NCBI RefSeq assembly: GCF_965363235.1
Contig: NC_134844.1
Span: 51,704,872-51,768,871, forward strand
Reading direction: 5' to 3'
Source of the DNA: Mytilus galloprovincialis
Lineage: Eukaryota > Mollusca > Bivalvia > Mytilida > Mytilidae
DNA length: 64,000 nt
Under the pieces are notes generated by a model. The model was not told where the DNA came from, did not search any database, and saw nothing but the letters and a program-made list of their open reading frames with translations. The translations under genes and the position numbers were made by a program. The first letter of the stretch is position 1; every line of letters begins with the position of its first letter. This document shows positions 61,001-64,000 of this stretch, piece by piece.

Positions 61001-64000
61001 ATTAAGTAAAAATTACATTATTACAAATACTTTAACAAACTATTCTCGATACAGATTGGTTCAAATTGCGGTTTCCCATAATCTAAAATTAACAGCTACA
61101 TATGAGTAATACCTGTTACCTGTTCCCTATTCTATAAATTCCATCTTTTCCAGATGAACAAATTCAGTTAAGAATATCATTTGAAGTGTTAAATTCCTTG
61201 TGTCGTATCCTATGGCTTCGGTGGCCGAATGATCTAAGTAGTTACTACTTTAATCACTAGCCAGTGAACACTGAGACTGGGAGTTCGAACACGGCTTGTG
61301 TGGGTGCACTAGACTCCAATCTTAATTGACTAGGATTGTTAGTTTTCCTATCGATGGTCGGTGGTTTTCTCCGGGCACTCCGGCTTCCTCCACCAATAAA
61401 AAATGGCTGCCACAAAATAGCCTAAATGCGGTGCTTAAAAGTGGCGTTAAAACACCAAACATCTAAATCAAATGTGTATAATCCTTTATAGATTAATAAG
61501 CACTTCAGGCAATTCAATTTATTGTAAAATTTCTTCCCTTCATTTGTATATTATGATAAATCTTTTCATTTATTTTGTTATTTATGTAACTATAAAAACA
61601 AATTGTTCAATAAACATTAACATGAAATCGTTTCGACCACCGTATTCCCACATAAAGTGTAAATCACTGGTATATCATTTACATCATCATTTAAATATTC
61701 AATAACAGTGTTTTTCAACATAAAATTGACTTCATTATTTTTTAAACTATGCACAGGTAAATACAAATTATGTATGCAGCAGTCGGCAGAGCTTATTACA
61801 ACTGTATGAGTTGATTTAATTTCCCTTCAAATTAGCTTTAAGTTTGGTTCAGGTTGCTTGATGATGTCAAAAACTTTGTCTATACTAATTTAAATGATTT
61901 TTATATTGGTTTTAAATCAAATAATTTGGTTTTTACACTCATCCTTAACATTTTCATTGGCATTTGTAGAAATTGTCTGCCCTTAACCTTTGCATTTTGT
62001 TTGACCGAAATTGCACCATACTCATTATCGACAATCGGGCAAATGTCACTCGTTTGGCATCATGTAGTTATAACAAAAGGAACAGAAGATACATATGCCG
62101 TCACAATATACTCTGGTAATAAACAAATAAAATATGTTTAGCAAATATTACACATGTATCAATTTTTTAATATAATAGACGCAGAACCAAAATATTGTAT
62201 TGCTGTGATCATACGGAATGACGTTCACCAAGTATATAGATATGTTAGGCCATGTACCGATGAACTACCAGCTGTATGTGCTGACACAGATATGTCATCT
62301 GCAGACAATAGTAAGTTATATGTGTCATTTTCTGTTTGAAAGACGAATACAATTGTTTAATTGCAAATTAATTGTATTTACTATCTCTTAAGCATACGTT
62401 ATATCTGTTAATCGTTATATTGGTTTTGTCAGATACTGATAGATACAAAGGTACCAGGATTATAATTTAATACGCCAGACGCGCGTTTCGTTTTCATAAG
62501 ACTCACCAGTGACGCTCAGATCAAAATAGTTATGCCGCCAAACAGGTACAAAGTTGAAGAGCATCGAGGACTCAAACTTCCAAAAAGTTGTGCCAAATAC
62601 GGCTAAGGTAATCTATTCCTGGGCTACTTACGATAAATATTTTTATATGTTTTTTTTATTCTTGACACTTAAAAAACACTTTGTCTACACAAGAATAAAA
62701 TTATAAGCTGTTGAACTGATATGATATGATTTAACAATATTAATATAGTATAAGTACTGATATTTTTAGCTAAATTTTTGTATTAACAAAAGGTTTATAT
62801 CTAACATAATCAACAATAACAAAGAGAGTATAAACATTTATCATGTTTATACACATTTCAGATATTATACTCATATCACTGGTTATAACTGCCGTACTGG
62901 CTATTATGGTTATTATTGCTGTGGTCGTATTATACAAAAGGTAAGATTTACTATTGACATTATTAATGGAAATGAAAAAGGAAACCGGGAATGAATTGAT
63001 GGAACTGCCATCATGTCTTTTTTCTCTCAAAAGGATGTTGCATTTTAAGAACAACTTGCGTTATCATATGTATCGAAAATAAATATATTTTTACGTATAA
63101 AGCGTCGTAACTACAATCCCCTTCCCTTTCCTGAATGTGACCTACCGAATTAGACTATTTACCGGATTTGTTATCACATAAGCAACACGACGGGTGTCGC
63201 ATGTGGAGCAGGATCTGCTTACCCTTCCGGAGCACCTGAGATCACCCCTAGTTTTTGGTGGGGTTCGTGTTGTTTATTCTTTAGTTTTCTATGTTGTGTC
63301 ATGTGTACTATTGTTTTTCTGTTTGTCTTTTTCATTTTTAGCCATGGCGTTGTCAGTTTGTTTTAGATTTATGAGTTTGACTGTCCCTTTGGTATCTTTC
63401 GTCCCTCTTTTTGTAACGTTTTTGTAAAATACATTTTATAGAAAAATAATCATGCTGAAGCTCTAGATCATATCCTTTTTTCCTTCTTTTAATTTAGTAA
63501 GAATATAATGGTTTCTTACATTGAAAACTCTTCAGATCCAGTTATTTGTTTCCTTTTTTTCAAATTGACTAAAACATAACTCTGCATCTACAAACACACT
63601 TTTGTACATTTCAATGCTTTCTAGTCTGCATTTATCTCTTCGATTTTGGTTCTTTTTGGTGAATATCAACTCTGCAACGTATTTTTGATGTTTCGGATTT
63701 TCACACTTTTAAACATGACTGATGAAGCATTAATATTCGAATTGTGGATCTGGTGTAGATAAAATGGTACATATGTATCGTTGATATCTTTCCATGGTAT
63801 TAACTTAATTATTGTCATATCTAAACCCATGTTCCTTCTACTTGTAACTCACATCCTTGTTTTTTTTTCTTCAATAAGACGGACCTCATTGAGATCTAGA
63901 CATAACCCATTGGTTCCAAATAATGGAGTAGCATACGCTCAAGTCAACAAACCTACAAAAGAGAAAGCACATGTCCATTCTGGCGAACCAACTAGAAACA
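36963..64000 (+). CDS. Gene 2: CTLD-WSC-CTLD type I receptor with ITIM-like tail
   Basis: Gene-level span, running past the right edge. Exons: 36963-37035, 46834-47001, 49051-49163, 50961-51120, 57492-57605, 58962-59138, 62179-62310, 62862-62940 and 63879 onward. Protein in order: signal peptide, CTLD1 first half (cysteine C1), WSC domain with eight cysteines, CTLD1 second half (C2-C4), CTLD2 (C1 in one exon, C2-C4 in the next), one transmembrane helix and a cytoplasmic tail with VAYAQV, an ITIM consensus. All introns are phase 1 except the one inside WSC (phase 0) and the one after the helix (phase 2), and every junction keeps the frame. Skipping the two WSC exons would keep the frame and give a continuous CTLD1. 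N-glycosylation sites: NYT, NTT, NDS, NCS, NVS. No EPN/QPD/WND sugar-binding motif. A pattern-recognition or inhibitory receptor role is inferred from domains. Confidence 0.85.
37036..38475. other. Gene 2 intron 1, first part
   Basis: AT-rich, no exon seen. A GC-richer patch near 37780-37880 (CAGCGAAATTTATTTCGCGA, with CGGTGCTGACGTTGCTGACG) is unexplained. Confidence 0.45.
38476..39840 (+). repeat. Bivalve AGCTCACCTG repeat, left arm of a fold-back
   Basis: Starts TTTTTAGCTCACCTGACCCA and continues TCATCACTTGGCGTCCGTCG, GTGTCCGACGACCCCGCC and GGTTGTTGGGTTGCTGCCCC, all of which appear in reverse at 41159-42164. The downstream part (39530-39830) contains AAGGTCAAGGTC words. High-copy non-coding element; no transposase is seen. 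Confidence 0.8.
39841..41158. other. Spacer between the two AGCTCACCTG arms
   Basis: AT-rich; no gene. Stops before AAACTAGAGGCTCAAAGAGC, the inner end of the right copy. Confidence 0.5.
41159..42164 (-). repeat. Bivalve AGCTCACCTG repeat, complete inverted copy
   Basis: Runs from CTAGAGGCTCAAAGAGCCTG to CTGGCCAGGTGAGCTAAAAA, about 1 kb. Within it, a block of about 130 bp from GCCATGG(C)(A/G)GCCATCTTGG is present twice (41440 and 41943). With the copy at 38476 it makes an inverted pair with a span of 3.7 kb. Confidence 0.85.
42190..42960 (+). repeat. Tandem array, about 160-bp period, four units
   Basis: Unit landmarks GAAGGTTGGG, GAAGGTTGGG, GAAGGCTAGG and GAGGCTGGGA begin at about 42348, 42511, 42673 and 42830. 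Each is followed by GGGGTT-like and GGGCCAAAAAGGGCCAAAAA-like blocks. Units have diverged considerably, so the array is old. Non-coding. Confidence 0.8.
43000..43885 (+). repeat. Tandem array, about 160-170-bp period
   Basis: Landmarks TTATTGCC-like followed by TATAATAGATAGA(G/A)AGA and AAAAATGATCAG recur at about 43311, 43471, 43642 and 43811. The left end (43010-43180) resembles the start of the AGCTCACCTG repeat (AATCTTCTCTTCTGAAACAA, AGATGGCCGACGTGGCTAAA), so this array is probably an internal part of that family. Confidence 0.7.
43900..44340 (+). repeat. Interspersed family A/D, longest copy
   Basis: Runs from the AAAACGTTTAAAGCCGCTGC region through GTCCTAAGTAAGGAATCTGA, GACCGTTGGTTTTCCTGTTT and GGGGCCCTTTATAGCTTGCT to GAACTCATACCAAATCTTCT. 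It links the words of the shorter fragments at 35090, 52600 and 19016, showing they are pieces of one element. Confidence 0.75.
44341..45940. other. Gene 2 intron 1, nothing recognised
   Basis: A 97-codon frame at 45330-45623 is hydrophobic and AT-driven, with no homology that I recognise. TAGTTTCGNAATC-type words recur at 45317-45385. Confidence 0.45.
45941..46330 (+). mobile_element. Penelope-like element fragment, GIY-YIG region
   Basis: The frame includes HVGETKNKFNIILNNHRSWY, which fits the VGET...R.NNHRS core of the GIY-YIG endonuclease domain at the end of Penelope-like retroelements. The following residues continue in another frame, and no reverse transcriptase is seen nearby, so it is a decayed fragment. 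Confidence 0.55.
46331..46833. other. End of gene 2 intron 1
   Basis: Ends with a polypyrimidine tract (GTTTTTTTTTCAG) before exon 2. Nothing else is recognised. Confidence 0.5.
46834..47001 (+). CDS. Gene 2 exon 2: CTLD1 first half
   Basis: Acceptor TTTTTCAG, donor GTAAGTG; phase 1 at both ends, 168 nt. Encodes YTWKEAKNRCKMIG, the first helix region with C1, and GWVDASVEYSPWVEY, which fits the WIG-like strand and the following aromatic residues. It contains exactly one cysteine, so the other three of the fold must come from a later exon (57492-57605). Confidence 0.85.
47180..47489 (+). repeat. 21-bp minisatellite in gene 2 intron 2
   Basis: About 14 units of ATAACAAATTATTAATTTGAT with scattered changes; the last units carry CAGATTTTTAA. 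It abuts the left end of the TIR element that follows. Confidence 0.9.
47491..48601. mobile_element. 1.1-kb fold-back element with long TIRs
   Basis: Left arm 47501-47740 and right arm 48372-48600 are imperfect reverse complements over about 240 bp, with well-kept words TAGCAGTCGGTT, TAAGTTGCAT(G/A)TTTGTCTTTA and TCGTTATTC(A/T)ATAT. No transposase is seen in the centre. Arms are noticeably diverged, so the copy is old. Confidence 0.75.
48602..48799. other. Intron 2 sequence, nothing recognised
   Basis: No feature seen. Confidence 0.4.
48800..48990 (+). repeat. Interspersed family C fragment
   Basis: Contains AAAACCAGGTTTAATCCACC, ACCAAGTCAGGAATATAACA and GAACTTTCCGATTGGATTTT. Confidence 0.75.
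49051..49163 (+). CDS. Gene 2 exon 3: WSC domain, first part
   Basis: Acceptor TATATTCTAG, donor GTAAGCTC; starts phase 1, ends phase 0, 113 nt. Encodes NCLYVKSKF with the first WSC cysteine, then GEQLQQCLHFCGDYNYIGLQ, the family's C...C...Y.GLQ block. The domain continues in the next exon. Confidence 0.85.
49164..50033. repeat. Intron 3 with a copy related to 6890-7690
   Basis: About 49830-50033 matches parts of 6890-7000 and 7581-7690 (TATAAATTGCAAAC, CTTCAATAAGTA, TTCATCGGGTTA). The first part is unrecognised. Confidence 0.55.
50034..50250 (-). repeat. Interspersed family C fragment
   Basis: Reverse of the 36195-36540 words: GGCAACAGTAGTATACCTCT, CTGAGGGAAACGCATCAAAT, TATTCCTGACTTAGTACATG. 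Confidence 0.7.
50251..50960. other. End of intron 3
   Basis: A short interspersed word set (ATGTGTCAAAGCGACAACAA, CCGACCATAGAGCAGACAAC) at 50700-50800 suggests another common repeat. Otherwise nothing. Confidence 0.45.
50961..51120 (+). CDS. Gene 2 exon 4: WSC domain, second part
   Basis: Acceptor TTTTACAAG, donor GTAATT; starts phase 0, ends phase 1, 160 nt. Encodes QNNCSCLS, then EAACNQKETCRGDKYAYCSY and a VVYK end, giving the last five of eight WSC cysteines. With exon 3 it forms a cassette with phase 1 at both outer ends. WSC domains are cysteine-rich modules found in fungal cell-wall sensors and in animal polycystin-1 and Kremen proteins. Confidence 0.85.
51121..51389. other. Intron 4, first part
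   Basis: Nothing recognised. Confidence 0.4.
51390..51540 (+). repeat. Interspersed family B fragment
   Basis: Contains CGCCAGACGCGCGTTTCGTC and AAAGTACGAAGTTGAAGAGC. Confidence 0.75.
51955..52110 (+). repeat. Short region of repeated AGACCTGTNAATAGGT words
   Basis: AGACCTGTGAATAGGTCT, GACCTGTCATCAGGTGT and GACTTGTCAATAGGTCTG follow each other within 130 bp, some as small inverted repeats. Purpose unknown. Confidence 0.55.
52600..52800 (+). repeat. Interspersed family A/D fragment
   Basis: Contains CCCCTGTCCTAGTTAAAAGG, CCAAGTCAGGAGCCTGTAAT and AGTAGTTGTCGTTTGTTTTT. Confidence 0.65.
53159..53675. mobile_element. Element with GCTACCATTTGA ends and a long G tract
   Basis: GATGCTACCATTTGATTTTA followed by a run of about 20 G near 53183-53206 on the left, and C runs followed by TCTCAAATGGTAGCTCCCCC on the right, form inverted ends. 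Inside, the words TCCTGCATTTTT and GGGATTTAAATT / GGACGTCGGGATTT recur. Non-coding. The G and C runs could pair or form quadruplexes. Confidence 0.65.
53676..55117. other. Intron 4, nothing recognised
   Basis: Two overlapping short frames at 53917-54226 have no domain. A GGGGCCCCAAAAATAATGTG-like word near 54513 may be a family A/D remnant in reverse. Confidence 0.4.
55118..55450 (+). repeat. AAGGTCA-rich tandem, two units of 164 bp
   Basis: TGATGATACATCCACATGCC is at 55181 and 55345. Each unit holds CCTTGAGGTCA and GAAGGTCA words. Similar AAGGTCAAGGTCA words occur at 39530-39730. Confidence 0.75.
55451..56089. other. Intron 4, nothing recognised
   Basis: No feature seen. Confidence 0.4.
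56090..56215 (+). repeat. Interspersed family A/D 3' end
   Basis: Diverged copy with TTGTTAACGGCCGAACATTG, TATCTGTGTCATGTGGTCTC and ATCACAACTTCTTTTGTATA. Confidence 0.6.
56218..56420 (+). repeat. Interspersed family C copy
   Basis: The clearest start of this family: CATACAAGTGAGCGGTTTAG, AAAACCAGGTTCAATCCACC, ACCAAGTCAGGAATATGACA. Confidence 0.8.
56750..56880 (-). repeat. Interspersed family C fragment
   Basis: Reverse copy with AAACGGAAAAACCCCAATCA, GGATTACAGCTGTCATATTC and ATGGTAGATTGAACCTTGTA. Confidence 0.75.
57100..57491 (+). other. Intron 4 end, paralogous to 8480-8855
   Basis: Aligns with gene 1 up to the shared acceptor TTATTATTCAG. Non-coding conservation shows that the duplication covered introns as well as exons. 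Confidence 0.8.
57492..57605 (+). CDS. Gene 2 exon 5: CTLD1 second half
   Basis: Phase 1 at both ends, 114 nt. Encodes VNVSRQYRIGNCLSV, NPCETK and KPMC, giving C2, C3 and C4. It completes the fold begun in exon 2 and has the same length as gene 1 exon 8856-8969. Confidence 0.85.
57844..57982. repeat. Fold-back hairpin, apex like that at 7729-7871
   Basis: The left arm CAAATAGAGCCTTTGTATGA pairs with TCATACAAAGGCTATATTTG at 57963-57982. The apex reads GAGGACGAAGTCCGAGG, close to GAGGGCTGAAGGTCCCGAGG in the other hairpin. Confidence 0.85.
57848..58385. mobile_element. Insertion in gene 2 intron, with fold-back hairpin
   Basis: Compared with gene 1 (GTGATACATACAAGTATT near 9170), gene 2 has about 540 extra bases between GTGATACTATACAA and ATATACAAGTATT. 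TATACAA on both sides looks like a 7-bp target duplication. The left end is a hairpin (57844-57982). The right part repeats GGTCAATATGCTTTTTGC twice near 58255-58290. A 70-codon minus-strand frame inside has no recognised domain. Confidence 0.65.
58962..59138 (+). CDS. Gene 2 exon 6: CTLD2 first half
   Basis: Acceptor TTTTCAAG, donor GTATGTT; phase 1 at both ends, 177 nt. Encodes NDWASSFNKCSSYGF with C1 and GNFWLGSLRRP. Same length as gene 1 exon 10237-10413 with conservative differences. Confidence 0.85.
59139..59500. other. Intron 6, first part
   Basis: The first 90 bases align with gene 1 after 10413. Nothing else is recognised. Confidence 0.45.
59501..59668 (+). repeat. 42-bp tandem repeat, four units
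   Basis: Units begin TCATTGCCAGTCCG at 59501, 59543, 59585 and 59627, almost identical. The period is a multiple of 3, so several frames stay open on both strands. They are artefacts of the repeat. Confidence 0.9.
59627..60091 (-). CDS. Uncertain antisense reading frame (possible exon 59627-59935)
   Basis: A 154-codon frame on the minus strand within gene 2 intron 6. A hydrophobic stretch (NVYVLYLIVAILSTV) is followed by a charged part (EHEVFLREAIPSHFYLSNFE, DDIIKNIERIENEEVDGS). A possible acceptor, TCATTCTACAG, would start an exon at 59935, and the same TTCTACAG is kept in the gene 1 intron near 10845, although the frame is lost there. The last residues run into the 42-bp repeat. I do not recognise a family. 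It could be an exon of a minus-strand gene, an old element or chance. Confidence 0.25.
   Translation of the reverse strand: MYHVRKFRTENTCVKGKEITCLYIITKSKKLNVYVLYLIVAILSTVDKIILQITQIKPFVTGEHEVFLREAIPSHFYLSNFEDDIIKNIERIENEEVDGSRANTADRESIPVPIQKQPVHNIFIKLFSIQTCSESCITYIKCEYRVNISNTDWQ
60092..61213. other. Intron 6, nothing recognised
   Basis: A 20-bp repeat AGCCGATTCAGGTGACAAAT / AACCGATTCAGGTGACAAAT occurs in tandem near 60866-60910. The 78-codon frame at 60590-60826 has no domain. Confidence 0.4.
61214..61470 (+). mobile_element. RUDI-like V-SINE
   Basis: A-box-like TGGCCGAATGA near 61222, B box GTTCGAACA at 61283, then GGTGGTTTTCTCCGGGCACT at 61361 continuing CCGGCTTCCTCCACC, the V-SINE central domain, and a tail ending AAAAGTGGCGTTAAAACACC. 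Unlike the copy at 18984, it is not interrupted. Confidence 0.8.
61471..61969. other. Intron 6, nothing recognised
   Basis: AT-rich, no exon seen. Confidence 0.4.
61970..62115 (+). pseudogene. Possible relic or alternative exon before CTLD2b
   Basis: CATTTGTAG acceptor and GTAATAA donor bound a 146-nt open stretch. In one frame it encodes ASCSYNKRNRRYICR, like the end of a C-type lectin-like domain; in another, VWHHVVITKGTEDTYAV, like a laminin-G strand. Neither frame fits the phase-1 junctions of exons 6 and 7, so it cannot simply be spliced in. Gene 1 has no clear match. It may be a degenerated exon or chance. Confidence 0.3.
62179..62310 (+). CDS. Gene 2 exon 7: CTLD2 second half and short stalk
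   Basis: Acceptor TATAATAG, donor GTAAGTT; phase 1 at both ends, 132 nt. Encodes AEPKYCIAVII, RPCTDELPAVCAD, with C2, C3 and C4 of CTLD2, then a stalk of about ten residues. The extra cysteine of the gene 1 stalk is absent. Confidence 0.85.
62311..62861. repeat. Intron 7 with family B fragment
   Basis: Family B at about 62440-62620: AGGTACCAGGATTATAATTT, CGCCAGACGCGCGTTTCGTT, AGTTGTGCCAAATACGGCTA. The rest is AT-rich. Confidence 0.7.
62862..62940 (+). CDS. Gene 2 exon 8: transmembrane helix
   Basis: Acceptor CACATTTCAG, donor GTAAGA; phase 1 to phase 2, 79 nt. About 24 hydrophobic residues (IILISLVITAVLAIMVIIAV), then YKR. Equivalent to gene 1 exon 27466-27544. Confidence 0.85.
62941..63878. 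repeat. Intron 8 with family E fragment
   Basis: Family E at 63184-63430: CAACACGACGGGTGTCGCAT, CCTTCCGGAGCACCTGAGAT, TGGGGTTCGTGTTGTTTATT, GACTGTCCCTTTGGTATCTT. A 77-codon frame across it is a repeat artefact. Nothing else is recognised. Confidence 0.7.
63879..64000 (+). CDS. Gene 2 exon 9: cytoplasmic tail (runs off the window)
   Basis: Acceptor TCTTCAATAAG; phase 2 start; still open at the window edge. The tail begins RRTSLRSRHNP and carries GVAYAQVNK; V at -2 and V at +3 of the tyrosine satisfy the ITIM consensus (I/V/L/S)xYxx(I/V/L). ITIMs are known to recruit SHP-type phosphatases after phosphorylation. That function here is inferred. Further motifs may follow outside the window. Confidence 0.8.

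Noticed and set aside
63194-63427. 77-codon hydrophobic frame near the end of gene 2
   Set aside because: It lies wholly in interspersed family E, also found at 34190, and the gene 2 exons splice around it.

Overview
The window reads as an AT-rich animal genome, most likely a bivalve mollusc and probably a mussel (Mytilus-like). Reasons: genes are split into short exons with GT/AG introns of 0.7-15 kb; a V-SINE of the molluscan RUDI type is present; and many interspersed sequences match, from memory, families that recur in mussel DNA. No rRNA, CRISPR or bacterial-style operon is present. The species call is inference.

Host genes: two paralogous type I membrane receptors lie head to tail on the + strand. 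Gene 1 (exons 8856-28077) enters the window already in progress and shows the second half of a C-type lectin-like domain (CTLD1), a complete two-exon CTLD2, a transmembrane helix and a tyrosine-bearing tail. Gene 2 (36963 to beyond 64000) has its start codon and signal peptide, then the first half of CTLD1, a two-exon WSC domain, the second half of CTLD1, a two-exon CTLD2, a transmembrane helix and a tail with an ITIM consensus. The shared exons have the same phases and nearly the same lengths, and introns are alignable around the CTLD1b-CTLD2a exons, so the two arose by segmental duplication about 48.6 kb apart. The most interesting structure is that the WSC cassette (both ends phase 1) sits in the phase-1 intron that divides CTLD1 between its first and second cysteine. 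CTLD2 has an intron at the same place.

Layout: 1-2.9 kb, a decayed Ty3/gypsy element with integrase directly after protease (Gmr1-like order) and a tRNA-Pro-type primer site. 2.9-8.8 kb, a 575-bp tandem/inverted repeat, a 103-bp-arm palindrome, a tRNA-derived SINE and a fold-back element. 8.8-28.5 kb, gene 1, whose 15-kb intron holds several terminal-inverted-repeat elements, SINEs, a LINE fragment and two opposed copies of a 21-bp minisatellite element. 28.5-36.9 kb, intergenic DNA with interspersed repeats and a 419-bp tandem duplication. 37-64 kb, gene 2, whose large introns hold a 3.7-kb fold-back of a common bivalve repeat, arrays of about 160-bp period, a 21-bp minisatellite next to a long-TIR element, a G-tract element, a RUDI SINE and many fragments of four recurrent interspersed families.

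If expressed, the receptors would be surface proteins with extracellular recognition modules and cytoplasmic phosphotyrosine motifs, suggesting inhibitory or adaptor-recruiting signalling in innate immunity. That role is inferred from domains only.
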